Below the pieces are notes generated by a model. It was given only the letters and a program-made list of their open reading frames with translations, had not been told where the DNA came from and searched no databases. A stretch of 59,900 nt of DNA from Agrococcus pavilionensis RW1 (GTDB lineage Bacteria; Actinomycetota; Actinomycetes; Actinomycetales; Microbacteriaceae): the NCBI RefSeq assembly GCF_000400485.1, contig NZ_ASHR01000007.1:1-59900 (forward strand), written 5' to 3'. The position numbers and the translations under genes are program-made. Below are positions 43,548 to 51,934 of the stretch, piece by piece; position 1 is the stretch's first letter; each line of letters opens with the position of its first letter.

Positions 43548-44249
43548 ATGACGGGTCACGAGGACGACAAGCGCGACGAGACCGAGGGCCGCGAGGAGCC
43601 CAAGGTGCACGACAAGCGCCGCATCGACCCCGTGACGGGAGAGCCCCGCGAGCCGGCAGCCGACGCTGCCGCCTCCGGGGCCGCCCCGTCACCGGGCGCG
43701 GATGCGTCGGCGGACGACGCGCCCGCAGCCGCACCGGCCGAGGGCACGCCGGCCGACGACCTCAGCGAGGCCGACCGCGCCCTGCTCGAGGGCGAGGCCG
43801 CGGCGATCGAGGCCGAGCGCGCGGCGCTGCAGGCGAAGTCCGAGCAGCAGCAGGACGAGCTCGCGCGGCTCAAGGCCGACTACGTCAACTACCGCAACCG
43901 CACTGAGCGGGAGCGCGCGGGCGACCGCGACGCGACCGTCGCATCCGTCATCACGACGATGCTGCCGGCACTCGACGACCTCGACCTCGCCGACAAGCAC
44001 GGCGATCTGGCCGAGGGCCCGCTCGCGATCGTGGCGCAGAAGCTGCGCGCCTCGTTCGAGCAGCTCGGCGTCGTCAAGCTCGGCGAGGTCGGGGAGGCGT
44101 TCGACATCGACAAGCACGAGGCCGTCGCCCAGCTGCCGAACCCGGAGGTGACCGAGATGGTCGTCGCCGACGTCGTGCAGGCGGGCTACCGCGTGGGCGA
44201 GCGCGTGCTCCGCGCGGCCAAGGTCGCGGTGTTCGTCCCGGCGGAGTGA
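43548..44249 (+). CDS. grpE: Nucleotide exchange factor GrpE
   Basis: A 233-residue protein that starts two bases after dnaK stops. The first 85 residues are an acidic, Ala/Pro-rich disordered tail. Then a long coiled coil (LEGEAAAIEAERAALQAKSEQQQDELARLKADYVNYRNR) leads to the beta domain (ALDDLDLADKHGDL, AFDIDKHEAVAQLPN, GYRVGERVLRAAKVAV). It releases ADP from DnaK. The N-terminal tail is longer than in E. coli, as usual in actinobacteria. Confidence 0.97.
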   Translation: MTGHEDDKRDETEGREEPKVHDKRRIDPVTGEPREPAADAAASGAAPSPGADASADDAPAAAPAEGTPADDLSEADRALLEGEAAAIEAERAALQAKSEQQQDELARLKADYVNYRNRTERERAGDRDATVASVITTMLPALDDLDLADKHGDLAEGPLAIVAQKLRASFEQLGVVKLGEVGEAFDIDKHEAVAQLPNPEVTEMVVADVVQAGYRVGERVLRAAKVAVFVPAE

Positions 44250-44303
44250 TGCCGGCGCAAGCGGGGAGCGGCGCGGGCCGCGAGCGACCGAGGGAGGTGG
44301 AGC

Positions 44304-45269
44304 ATGGCTAGCAACGACTGGTTCGACAAGGACTTCTACGCCGTGCTCGGCGTGCCCAAGGACGTCTCCGAGGCCGACCTCAAGAAGACCTACCGGAAGC
44401 TCGCCCGGCAGTACCACCCCGACTCCAACCCGGGGGACGCATCCGCCGAGGCGAGGTTCAAGGAGATCTCCGAGGCGCACGCCGTGCTCTCGGACCCGAA
44501 GCAGCGCCAGGAGTACGACGCCGTGCGCGCGATGGCGGGCGGCCGGCCGCGCTTCGCGCCCGGCGGCTCGGGCGGCTTCGAGGACATCTTCGGCGGCTTC
44601 GGCGGCGGTGGTGGCGGCCCGCGCGTGCAGTACTCGCAAGGCGACTTCGAGGACCTGCTCGGCGGCATGTTCGGCGGCCAGGGCGGCTTCGGCGGGGGCT
44701 TCGGCGCCCGCCGGCCCGCGAAGGGCCGCGACGTCACCGCGCGCGCGGCGCTCGACTTCACGTCGGCGGTGCAGGGCGACACGCTCAAGCTCACGGTCGG
44801 CGGCAAGACGATGACCGTCAAGGTGCCGGCGGGCGTCCACGACGGCCAGAAGATCAAGCTGCGCGGCAAGGGCGACCCGTCGCCCTCCGGCGGCGAGCCG
44901 GGCGACCTCATCCTCACGGTGCAGGTGCGCCCGCACCCGGTGTTCACGATGGACGGCCTCAACCTGCGCGTCGACGTGCCCGTGACGTTCGCCGAGGCGG
45001 CGCTCGGCGCGACGATCGAGGTGCCGACGCTCGGCGGCAGCCCCGTGCGGCTCAAGGTCGCGCCCGGCACCCCCTCGGGGCGCGTGCTGCGCGTCAAGGG
45101 GCGCGGCGTCGCGGGCAAGCAGGGCACGGGCGATCTGCTCGCGACCATCCAGGTCGCGGTGCCGAGCCACCTCACGAAGGCGCAGGTCGAGCACCTCGAG
45201 GCCTTCGTCGCGGCGGGCCCGAACGAGTCGCCGCGCGCCGAGCTGCTCGCGAAGGCGAAGGCGTCCTGA
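44304..45269 (+). CDS. dnaJ: J-domain co-chaperone DnaJ, lacking the zinc-finger domain
   Basis: A 321-residue type II J protein. The J domain (residues 8-72) has KLARQYHPDSNPGD with the HPD motif. A Gly/Phe-rich stretch (about residues 85-135) follows, then two beta-sandwich C-terminal domains (GRDVTARAALDFTSAVQGDTLKL, VPAGVHDGQKIKLRGKG, FTMDGLNLRVDVPVTFAEAALG). The whole protein has no cysteine zinc-finger cluster (CxxCxGxG), so it is CbpA-like in layout despite its place in the dnaK operon. The hspR ATG overlaps its stop by one base. Confidence 0.95.
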   Translation: MASNDWFDKDFYAVLGVPKDVSEADLKKTYRKLARQYHPDSNPGDASAEARFKEISEAHAVLSDPKQRQEYDAVRAMAGGRPRFAPGGSGGFEDIFGGFGGGGGGPRVQYSQGDFEDLLGGMFGGQGGFGGGFGARRPAKGRDVTARAALDFTSAVQGDTLKLTVGGKTMTVKVPAGVHDGQKIKLRGKGDPSPSGGEPGDLILTVQVRPHPVFTMDGLNLRVDVPVTFAEAALGATIEVPTLGGSPVRLKVAPGTPSGRVLRVKGRGVAGKQGTGDLLATIQVAVPSHLTKAQVEHLEAFVAAGPNESPRAELLAKAKAS

Positions 45270-45703
45270 TGCGCGCGCAGCCGTGGGGCCTCGACGAGAC
45301 GTCGCCGATCTTCTCGATCGCGGCGGCCGCCGAGCTCGCCGGCCTGCACGCGCAGACGCTGCGCCAGTACGACCGGCTCGGCCTCGTCGAGCCCGCCCGC
45401 ACGGCCGGCAACACGCGCCGCTACTCGATGCGCGACATCGGGCGGCTCAAGCAGGTGCAGCTGCTCTCGAGCGAGGGCGTCTCGCTCGAGGGCATCCGCC
45501 GCATCCTCGAGATGAGCGACGAGAACCGCGAGCTGCGCGTGCGCGTGCGCGAGCTCGAGTCGGCACTGGCGGATGCGGTGATGCAGCAGCAGGGACGCCG
45601 CGTGTTCGCGGCCGGCTCGGCGGGCATCACGCCGCTCCGCGCGGGCGCGCGGCCCTCGAAGCCGGGCTCGATCGTGCTCTGGCGCCCGCAGCTGCGCGAC
45701 TGA
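45269..45703 (+). CDS. hspR: MerR-family heat-shock repressor HspR
   Basis: A 144-residue MerR-type regulator. FSIAAAAELAGLHAQTLRQYDRLGLVEPARTAGNTRRYSMRDI is the winged-helix region (residues 15-57), followed by a coiled coil (SDENRELRVRVRELESALADAV). The C-terminal tail is basic with no known domain. It represses its own operon, and probably clpB, by binding HAIR boxes (41534 and 54340), with DnaK as co-repressor in known systems. Confidence 0.97.
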   Translation: MRAQPWGLDETSPIFSIAAAAELAGLHAQTLRQYDRLGLVEPARTAGNTRRYSMRDIGRLKQVQLLSSEGVSLEGIRRILEMSDENRELRVRVRELESALADAVMQQQGRRVFAAGSAGITPLRAGARPSKPGSIVLWRPQLRD

Positions 45704-45732
45704 CCCGCGTCCCACGTCGGTCGGGCAGTTGC

Positions 45733-45756
45733 CGCGGGCGGCGCATCGAGACCACC
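45733..45756. repeat. Half of a REP-like palindrome
   Basis: GCGGGCGGCGCATCGAGACCACCC matches the right arm of the palindromes in the paa cluster (for example about 10992-11037 in reverse), but the other arm is missing or decayed. It lies in the gap between hspR and the next gene and is the only such element found outside the first 11.1 kb. Confidence 0.55.
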
Positions 45757-45763
45757 CGATGCG

Positions 45764-47053
45764 ATGATGGTCGACGTGGACGACTCGCCACGCCTCGACC
45801 CGGATCCGGCCGCGCCCCCGCCGCCCGGCACCGCGACGCCCGTGCCGGCCGACGCCGCTGCGCGCGCGGCCGCCGCGGGCCGCGCGCACGCCGTGCGCGC
45901 CGAGTCCGCGCCGGCGCGCGATGCGCTCGTGCCGACGACGGCGCTGCAGTCGCGCGCGGCCGAGCGCGAGCGCCGGCGCCGCGAGCGCGAGCTCCAGCTC
46001 GCCGCCGCACCGCCCGCGTACGCGGTGCCGCTCACGCACCAGCCCCCGCACCCCGCCGCCCCGCGGGTCGCCCCGTCCTTCCCGCCGCAGAGTGTCGACA
46101 CTCTGCTGTCCGGGGGCGCCACAGCAGCAGAGTTCCGGCACTCTGCGCCGGCCGCCGCGGCGTTGCCCGGCTACGCGCCGCCTCCCGTCGGCGCTCCCTA
46201 CGCCCCTCCGATCGGCTACGCGCTGCCCCACATGACGGCCGCGGCGCAGGCCGCTCCGCCGGTGTACGGCCCGCCCGGCTACGGACCGTCCGGCTACGGA
46301 GCGCCCGCCGCGCCGATGCACGCGGCCGGGTCCTACGCACCCGCCGGGCCGTACGCGATCGCGTCCTACCCGCCCCCGCTGCCCCCGCGGCTGCCGTGGA
46401 CGCGGCGGCAGACCGGCGCCGCCGTGCTGAGCTCGTGGCTCGGGCAGACGATCATGGCGCTCGCGACGCACTTCCTCGTCACCTACTTCTCGATCGTCGG
46501 CTTCGCGTGGCTGCTGCACGCCGCCGGCGAGCCGGTCGGCACGATCGAGGCCGACTCGCTCACCTCGATCGTCGCCCTGTGGACGACGCCCGATCGCGTG
46601 CTCGCGACAGCGATCATCGGCGCGCTCGTCGGCGGCGGGCTGCTCGCGCTCGGCGCGATCCTCAGCCGCCAGTGGGGGAAGGCAGCGGGGCTCGCGAAGC
46701 CGCACCGCTCGGCGTGGATCGCGTGGCTGTGCACGACGGGCGCGACGGGGCTCTTCGGCTTCGCCTACTGGCCGGGCGCGATCGTCGTCGCGTTCGTCGC
46801 GACCGTCGCGAGCTCGTCGGCCTCGCTCACGCTCGGCTCGATGTGGGCGACGCTGTTCGGGCTCCTCGCGATGGCGGTCGTGCTGACGGGCGGGGTCGGG
46901 CTGCTGTTCGGCTGGCTGTTCCTGTCGACGTCGCGCCCGCGCGTCGATCCCCGCGCGATCGCCGCGGCGCAGGAGGCCGAAGCCGAGGCCGCCGCCCGCG
47001 CTCGCGACGAGGCGGAGCTGACGGAGGTGCGGCTGCGCGGAGCGCGCGCGTGA
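45764..47053 (+). CDS. Proline-rich four-helix membrane protein
   Basis: A 429-residue protein. Residues 1-195 are disordered and rich in Pro, Ala, Tyr and Gly (GYAPPPVGAPYAPPIGYALP and similar), with a short coiled stretch (RSRAAERERRRRERELQLAA). Residues about 205-385 hold four membrane segments, including MALATHFLVTYFSIVGFAWLL, TAIIGALVGGGLLALGAIL and LLAMAVVLTGGVGLLFGWLFL. The C-terminus is charged and cytosolic. No known family. A second membrane-protein gene overlaps its end by four bases. Two candidate ATGs lie one codon apart. Confidence 0.75.
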   Translation: MMVDVDDSPRLDPDPAAPPPPGTATPVPADAAARAAAAGRAHAVRAESAPARDALVPTTALQSRAAERERRRRERELQLAAAPPAYAVPLTHQPPHPAAPRVAPSFPPQSVDTLLSGGATAAEFRHSAPAAAALPGYAPPPVGAPYAPPIGYALPHMTAAAQAAPPVYGPPGYGPSGYGAPAAPMHAAGSYAPAGPYAIASYPPPLPPRLPWTRRQTGAAVLSSWLGQTIMALATHFLVTYFSIVGFAWLLHAAGEPVGTIEADSLTSIVALWTTPDRVLATAIIGALVGGGLLALGAILSRQWGKAAGLAKPHRSAWIAWLCTTGATGLFGFAYWPGAIVVAFVATVASSSASLTLGSMWATLFGLLAMAVVLTGGVGLLFGWLFLSTSRPRVDPRAIAAAQEAEAEAAARARDEAELTEVRLRGARA

Positions 47054-47634
47054 GCCGTGCCGCGGCCCGCTCGGAGCGCCCTGACGTGCTCGACGCAGCG
47101 CAGCGCGCGGCGGTGCGGTCGGCGGGCGCCGTCGGCCTCTCGCTCGTCGCGGCAGGCGCCTCGCTCGTCTGGGGCATGCTCGTGGCGGCGCTCGTCGTCA
47201 TCGTGCTCCGCGCCGCGATCATCGACCTCTTCGACGGCGTCGAGTGGGGCCTCGCGGTCGTCGACTGGATCGAGCGGCTCGACGCCTCGTGGCTCGCGCC
47301 CGTCGTGCTCGTGCTCGTCGTGCTCGCCGTCGGCGCGGGCGCGCTCGGCTGCTGGCTCTCGACCCGCCGCATGCGGCAGGCGGGCGTCGTCGCGGCGGCA
47401 GCGGTGACCTTCCGCGGCGCCGCGCTCGGCACGGCGCTGCAAGCGGGGCTCTCGACGCTCTCGAGCTGGCTCCTCGGGCTGCTGACGCTCCTGACCGGCA
47501 CGCTCGGCTTCTGGCTCGTCGCCGGCATCTGGGTGCTCGCCTCGATCGCCGTCTCGACGCTCATCGGCTGGCTCGCCGGGCCGCGCACGTGGCTCGCGAT
47601 CGCGCGCCGCGAGGCGCGGCGGGCCGCGGAGTAG
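47050..47634 (+). CDS. Predicted membrane protein, partner of the preceding gene
   Basis: A 194-residue protein with four hydrophobic segments (GLSLVAAGASLVWGMLVAALVVIVL, WLAPVVLVLVVLAVGAGALGCWL, LLGLLTLLTGTLGFWLVAGIW and VLASIAVSTLIGWLAG). The GTG at 47050 overlaps the preceding stop (GTGA), so the two are probably translated together. No family recognised. It may form a complex with the preceding protein; no catalytic motif is visible. Confidence 0.75.
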   Translation: MSRAAARSERPDVLDAAQRAAVRSAGAVGLSLVAAGASLVWGMLVAALVVIVLRAAIIDLFDGVEWGLAVVDWIERLDASWLAPVVLVLVVLAVGAGALGCWLSTRRMRQAGVVAAAAVTFRGAALGTALQAGLSTLSSWLLGLLTLLTGTLGFWLVAGIWVLASIAVSTLIGWLAGPRTWLAIARREARRAAE

Positions 47635-47694
47635 GTCCTTGCGCGCGCCCGCGGCCGCGAGCACCCTGGTCGGCGGGAACGACGGGAGGCACGG

Positions 47695-48360
47695 ATGCGA
47701 CTGGTCGCGCACGAGTTCATGACCCTCGACGGCGTCATGCAGGGCCCCGGCGGCCGCGACGAGGACACCGAGGGCGGGTTCCGCTGGGGCGGCTGGGTCG
47801 CGCCGGGCTTCGACGAGGCGGTCGGCGAGGTCGTCAGCGGCTGGTTCGAGCGCACCGACGCCCTGCTCTTCGGCCGCCGCACCTACGACATGATGGCCGG
47901 CTACTGGCCGCAGGTCACCGACACCGCCGATCCCGTCGCGCAGCGGCTCAACACCGCGCCGAAGCACGTCGTCTCGACGACCCTGCGGCTCGATGAGGCG
48001 CCGTGGTCGGGCACCGCGTCGGTCATCGCCGACGACGTGCCCGAGCGCATCCGCGCCCTGAAGGCCAGCGGCGAGGGCGAGCTGCAGGTGCACGGCTCCT
48101 GGCGGCTGCTGCAGACCCTCATGGCCGAGCGGCTGCTCGACGAGCTGCGGCTCATCGTCTTCCCGGTCGTGCTCGGCAGCGGCAAGCGCGTCTTCGACGG
48201 CGCCGATCGCCCGGCCGGGTTCGAGGTGGCGGATGCGCGGGTCGCGCCGAGCGGTGCCGTGGCGATGTCGCTCACCCCGGCGCCGTTCCGCACCGCGACC
48301 TACGAGGTGGTCGACGGCCGCGAGGTCATGGTCGACCAGGAGCGCGACGACCTCGACTGA
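47695..48360 (+). CDS. Dihydrofolate reductase/RibD C-terminal-like protein
   Basis: A 221-residue RibD-C/DHFR-fold protein: MRLVAHEFMTLDGVMQGPGG, DALLFGRRTYDMMAGYWPQV, the nucleotide region LQVHGSWRLLQTLMAERLLDELRLIVFPVVLGSGKRVF. These single-domain proteins are common in actinobacteria and mostly uncharacterised; a true dihydrofolate reductase or riboflavin role is not shown. GGAGGCACGG precedes the ATG. Convergent with the small kinase gene (six bases between stops). Confidence 0.88.
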   Translation: MRLVAHEFMTLDGVMQGPGGRDEDTEGGFRWGGWVAPGFDEAVGEVVSGWFERTDALLFGRRTYDMMAGYWPQVTDTADPVAQRLNTAPKHVVSTTLRLDEAPWSGTASVIADDVPERIRALKASGEGELQVHGSWRLLQTLMAERLLDELRLIVFPVVLGSGKRVFDGADRPAGFEVADARVAPSGAVAMSLTPAPFRTATYEVVDGREVMVDQERDDLD

Positions 48361-48366
48361 CGAGGC

Positions 48367-48984
48367 TCAGCGCGGGGCGGCTGCCCGCGCGAGCATGCGC
48401 CTGGCCGCGCGCACGCGCACGGGCCGGCAGCCCGCATCCGTCAGCCGTGCGACGATCGCCGGCTCGCGGCCGGCGAGGATGAGCCCGCGCTTGACGAGGA
48501 ACGACGGGCTCTTGCGCCGCTCGCGCAAGTCGCGCGCGAAGCGCAGCGCCATGGTGAGCCAGCGCGAGCGGTGCACGCACAGCGCGTCGGCGAGGATGCC
48601 GCGGCGCTCGGCCTCCGCGACCACCTCCGCGACGAAGACGCCCTCGGCGACGAAGAGCGTCGCGCCGTCGAGCGCGACGGGATGCTCGCCCACGCTCGCG
48701 CTGCGCGAGATGTCGTAGACGGGCGCGGTCGTGCTGCCCGTGCGGGCGAGCTGCTCGAGCGCGTCGATCGCGCGCTCGCGGTGCCACGAGCCGGGGTGGT
48801 CCCAGTCGACCTCGCCCGTCTCGAGCCGCGGGAGCTCGGGGTCGTCGCCCTCGCGGTAGAAGTCGTCGAGCCGCAGCACCGGGAGCCCGGATCGCTCGGC
48901 GATGCGCGACTTGCCGGAGCCGGAGGCGCCGCCGATGAGGACGACCCGCGCGAGGGGCTCGGCGGCGGCTGGCATGGGCTCCAT
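48367..48984 (-). CDS. Uridine kinase-like P-loop protein
   Basis: A 205-residue P-loop kinase: Walker A VVLIGGASGSGKSRIAERS near residues 14-32, LRLDDFYREGDDPELPRLETGEVDWDHPGSW (acceptor-site Asp-Phe-Tyr as in uridine kinases), and an R-rich lid-like segment, FARDLRERRKSPSFLVKRG. Probably phosphorylates a nucleoside or related sugar; substrate unknown. ATG at 48984 and 48975 are both possible, the latter with GGAG three bases away. Divergent from the response regulator. Confidence 0.78.
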   Translation of the reverse strand: MEPMPAAAEPLARVVLIGGASGSGKSRIAERSGLPVLRLDDFYREGDDPELPRLETGEVDWDHPGSWHRERAIDALEQLARTGSTTAPVYDISRSASVGEHPVALDGATLFVAEGVFVAEVVAEAERRGILADALCVHRSRWLTMALRFARDLRERRKSPSFLVKRGLILAGREPAIVARLTDAGCRPVRVRAARRMLARAAAPR

Positions 48985-49025
48985 CTTCTCACGGCGAGGA
49001 GTGGCAGGCGCCGGGTGCGCGTGCC

Positions 49026-49042
49026 GTTCAGGCCTGCGTCAG
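49026..49042 (+). promoter_or_regulatory. Putative response-regulator box, upstream of the two-component genes
   Basis: GTTCAG-GCCTG-CGTCAG, a direct repeat with 11-base period, lies 23 bases before the response-regulator ATG. The same GTTCAG-N5-CGTCAG arrangement lies 24 bases before the PepSY-like gene at 51143. OmpR-type regulators bind such half-turn-spaced direct repeats, so this is probably the site of autoregulation. Confidence 0.6.
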
Positions 49043-49065
49043 CGGCGAGCCGCCATGCTCGACGC

Positions 49066-49743
49066 ATGCGCGTGCTGCTGGTCGACGACGAGGTGCGCCT
49101 CGCCGACGGCGTGCGCCGCGGGCTGCAGGCCGAGGGCATGACGGTCGACCTCGCCCACGACGGCGTCGACGGGCTGTGGCGCGCGCGGGAGTTCGCCTAC
49201 GACGTCGTGCTGCTCGACGTGATGATGCCGGGGATGAGCGGCTACCGCGTCTGCCAGGCGATGCGCGCGGAGGGGATCTGGACCCCCGTGCTCTTCCTCA
49301 CCGCGAAGGACGGCGAGTGGGACGAGGTCGAGGGGCTCGACACCGGCGGCGACGACTGGCTCGTGAAGCCCTTCTCGTTCCCCGTGCTCGTCGCCCGCAT
49401 CCGCGCCCTCGCGCGCCGCGGCGGCCGGGAGCGGCCGGTCGTGCTCGAGGCCGGCGACCTGCGGCTCGATCCCGCGGCGCGCACCGTGCACCGCGGCGAC
49501 GAGCGGCTCGAGCTGAGCGCCCGCGAGCTCGCGGTGCTCGAGCTGCTCATGCGCCGGCGCGGCGAGGTCGTGACGAAGCGCGAGCTGCTCGACGACGTGT
49601 GGTCGGAGGACTTCGAGGGCGACCCGAACATCGTCGAGGTCTACGTCGGGCGGCTCCGCCGGAAGGTCGACCGGCCCTTCGGGCGCGCTGCCATCCAGAC
49701 GGTGCGCGCCGCGGGCTACCGGCTGGCGGCCGACGGTGGCTGA
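49066..49743 (+). CDS. OmpR/PhoB-type response regulator
   Basis: A 225-residue regulator. The receiver has D7/D8, phospho-acceptor D51 in VVLLDVMMPGMSGY, T79 in LFLTAKDG and K101 in WLVKPFSFPVLV. The C-terminal DNA-binding domain (about 125-222) contains ELSARELAVLELLMRRRGEVVTKRELLDDVW and VEVYVGRLRRKVD. It overlaps the histidine-kinase start by eight bases. ATG at 49066 begins the receiver exactly. Likely target sites lie upstream of itself and of the PepSY-like gene. Confidence 0.95.
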   Translation: MRVLLVDDEVRLADGVRRGLQAEGMTVDLAHDGVDGLWRAREFAYDVVLLDVMMPGMSGYRVCQAMRAEGIWTPVLFLTAKDGEWDEVEGLDTGGDDWLVKPFSFPVLVARIRALARRGGRERPVVLEAGDLRLDPAARTVHRGDERLELSARELAVLELLMRRRGEVVTKRELLDDVWSEDFEGDPNIVEVYVGRLRRKVDRPFGRAAIQTVRAAGYRLAADGG

Positions 49744-51085
49744 GCGCGCGCGCGAGCGGCCGCCGCGCCGGCGCGCGTCGATCCGGCTGCGGATCACCGC
49801 CGCCGCGGTCGCGATCGTCGCCGTCGCGCTCGGCCTCGGCGCAGCGACGCTCGTCTGGACCCTCGAGCGCATGCTGCAGTCATCCGTCGCCGCGCAGCTC
49901 GCCGACGAGCTCGACGCGCTCGCGCAGGGCATCGACGACGGCACGATCCAGACCGCGGCCCTCGTGCAGCGCGACGACGACGTGCTCGTCGCGCTGCGCT
50001 CGCCGACCGGCGTGGTCGTCAACGCCGACGCGGCGGCGACCCTGCCCGTGCCGTCCGGCGGCGAGGCGCTGACCGCCGAGGCCGACGGCGAGCGCCACGT
50101 CGTGGTGGCGACCGAGGCCGAGGCCGGCACCATCGTCGTCGCCCGGTCCCTCGCGCCCGTCGACGAGGCGGTGCGCTCGACGACCGCGCTGCTCGCCGTC
50201 GCAGTGCCGCTCGCGCTCATCCTCGTCGCGACCGTCGTCTGGATCGTCGTCGATCGCGCGCTCGCGCACGTCGACCGGATGCGCGCCCAGGTGGACGAGA
50301 TCGACGCGACGGGGCTCGACCGCCGCATCGGGACGACGAGTCGCGGCGACGAGCTCGACCGGCTCGCCGCGACGATGAACCGCATGCTCGACCGCGTCGA
50401 GGCCGATGCGCGATCCCGCCAGCGCTTCGTGTCGGACGCGTCGCACGAGCTGCGCTCGCCGCTCGCGTCCATGCGGCAGTTCGCCGAGCTCGCGCGGGCG
50501 CATCCCGAGGCCGTGCGGCCCGACGAGCTGACCGACGTCGTGCTGCAGGAAGGCGAGCGGATGCATGGCATCGTCGAGGCGCTGCTGCTGCTCGCCCGGC
50601 TCGACGAGCGCGCCGCCGCGAGCGGTCAGCGGCAGCCGGTCGACCTCGACGACCTCGCGCTCGCGGAGCTCGCTCGCGTGCGCGCGCTCGGCCGCGCGGC
50701 GGACGGCGCCGCGGTGCGGGCCGCGCCGGTCGAGGGCGACGCGCGCCTGCTCGGCCTCGCGTGCCGCAACCTCGTCGACAACGCGCTGCGGCATGCGCGC
50801 GAGCGCATCGTGCTCGGCTCCGTCGTGCGCGACGGCCGAGCCATGCTCTGGGTCGACGACGACGGTGCCGGCGTGCCGGCTGCAGAGCGCGAGCACGTGT
50901 TCGAGCGCTTCGTGCGGCTCGACGAGGCGAGAGCGCGCGACGACGGCGGCTCGGGGCTCGGACTCGCGATCGTGCGGCAGGTGGCGCGCAGCCACGGCGG
51001 CGACGCCTGGGTCACGAGCGCACCGCTCGGCGGCGCGCGGTTCGTGCTCGAGCTGCCGGCAGCGCCCGAGCCGCGCGGCGCCTGA
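49736..51085 (+). CDS. Sensor histidine kinase
   Basis: A 449-residue membrane kinase. Two membrane segments (about residues 20-42 and 150-173) flank an extracytoplasmic sensor domain of about 105 residues without a known fold. A HAMP linker follows (RMRAQVDEIDATGLDRRIGT). The dimerisation helix has FVSDASHELRSPLASMRQF with His 237. The ATPase domain shows CRNLVDNALRHAR (N box), WVDDDGAGVP (G1) and GGSGLGLAIVRQVA (G2). The GTG start at 49736 overlaps the regulator gene by eight bases. Signal unknown. Confidence 0.93.
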   Translation: MAERARERPPRRRASIRLRITAAAVAIVAVALGLGAATLVWTLERMLQSSVAAQLADELDALAQGIDDGTIQTAALVQRDDDVLVALRSPTGVVVNADAAATLPVPSGGEALTAEADGERHVVVATEAEAGTIVVARSLAPVDEAVRSTTALLAVAVPLALILVATVVWIVVDRALAHVDRMRAQVDEIDATGLDRRIGTTSRGDELDRLAATMNRMLDRVEADARSRQRFVSDASHELRSPLASMRQFAELARAHPEAVRPDELTDVVLQEGERMHGIVEALLLLARLDERAAASGQRQPVDLDDLALAELARVRALGRAADGAAVRAAPVEGDARLLGLACRNLVDNALRHARERIVLGSVVRDGRAMLWVDDDGAGVPAAEREHVFERFVRLDEARARDDGGSGLGLAIVRQVARSHGGDAWVTSAPLGGARFVLELPAAPEPRGA

Positions 51086-51091
51086 AGCGGC

Positions 51092-51118
51092 GTTCAGCAT
51101 CGTTCAGTCGTGCGTCAG
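51092..51118 (+). promoter_or_regulatory. Putative response-regulator box, upstream of the PepSY-like gene
   Basis: GTTCAG at 51092 and again at 51102, then TCGTG and CGTCAG (51113-51118). The right-hand GTTCAG-N5-CGTCAG matches the site upstream of the response-regulator gene and sits at nearly the same distance from the ATG (24 bases). It suggests this gene is a target of the neighbouring two-component system. Confidence 0.6.
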
Positions 51119-51142
51119 CGCCCCGCGAGGAGGGTGGAGCCC

Positions 51143-51877
51143 ATGAACGAGCAGCAGCACCCCGAAGACCGACCCGACGCCATCGGCGCCGACGACCCGA
51201 CGCCGCGTCACCCCGACGCGCCCGACGCCGACGCATCCGACATCATCCTCAACGACGCGGACGAGCCGACGGCGCGCAGTCGGGGCCGCGGCATCCTGCG
51301 CCCCATCCTCATCGGCACCGGGGCGGCCGCGGTCGTCCTCGCGGTCGCGGGCGTCGGCCTCTCGATCGCGGACGCGTTCGACGACGACGAGGACCCCGTT
51401 CCGGCCGCCTCGACCTCCGCGACCGCGGAGCCCGGCGACGACCGCGACGACGACTCGGCCGCCGCCGTCGACGGGACGGTGCCCGCCGAGCCGGCCGACC
51501 TCGCCGCCGCGATCGAGGCCGCGGTCACCGCCGCGGGCGGCGGCGACGCGACGAGCGTCGAGGTCGAGCGCGACGGCTGGAAGGTCGACATCCGACTCGC
51601 CGACGGCAGCGAGGTCGAGGTGCGCGTGCCGCTCAGCGGCGACCCGGTCGTGCGCGCGGACGACGACGGCGACGGCTCGAGCGACGTGCCGCTCGACCCG
51701 TCGCGGATCGCGGCGATCAGCGACGCGGCGATCGCGGCGGCCGGAGGCGGCGTCGTCGTCTCGATCGAGACGGAGGACGACGCCGACGTGCGTTTCGACG
51801 TCGAGGTCGAGCTCGGCGGCGAGGACGTCGACGTCGAGCTCGCGGAGGACCTGTCGGTCATCTCGGCGGACCGCTGA
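51143..51877 (+). CDS. Membrane-anchored protein with PepSY-like repeats
   Basis: A 244-residue acidic protein. The first 60 residues are cytosolic, with a basic SRGRGILR, then one membrane segment (PILIGTGAAAVVLAVAGVGLSIA, about residues 58-80). The outside part is very acidic and has two similar modules, DLAAAIEAAVTAAGGGDATSVEVERDGWKVDIRL and IAAISDAAIAAAGGGVVVSIETEDD followed by VRFDVEVEL, a PepSY-like pattern. GAGGAGGGTGGAG precedes the ATG. Its promoter shares a direct repeat with the response-regulator promoter. Confidence 0.78.
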   Translation: MNEQQHPEDRPDAIGADDPTPRHPDAPDADASDIILNDADEPTARSRGRGILRPILIGTGAAAVVLAVAGVGLSIADAFDDDEDPVPAASTSATAEPGDDRDDDSAAAVDGTVPAEPADLAAAIEAAVTAAGGGDATSVEVERDGWKVDIRLADGSEVEVRVPLSGDPVVRADDDGDGSSDVPLDPSRIAAISDAAIAAAGGGVVVSIETEDDADVRFDVEVELGGEDVDVELAEDLSVISADR

Positions 51878-51885
51878 CCCCGCCC

Positions 51886-51918
51886 TGCGCCCGGCGAGCG
51901 GAACGCTCGCCGGGCGCA
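51886..51918. terminator. Bidirectional terminator
   Basis: A perfect 15-base stem (TGCGCCCGGCGAGCG and its complement) with a GAA loop, between the convergent PepSY-like and alpha/beta-hydrolase genes. Confidence 0.9.
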
Positions 51919-51934
51919 CTCGCGCCTCGGCGGC

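Noticed and set aside
45283-47634. A single 783-residue frame running through hspR and two membrane-protein genes
   Set aside because: Only its last 194 residues read like a protein (the gene from GTG at 47050); the rest is an out-of-frame shadow of hspR and the proline-rich gene.
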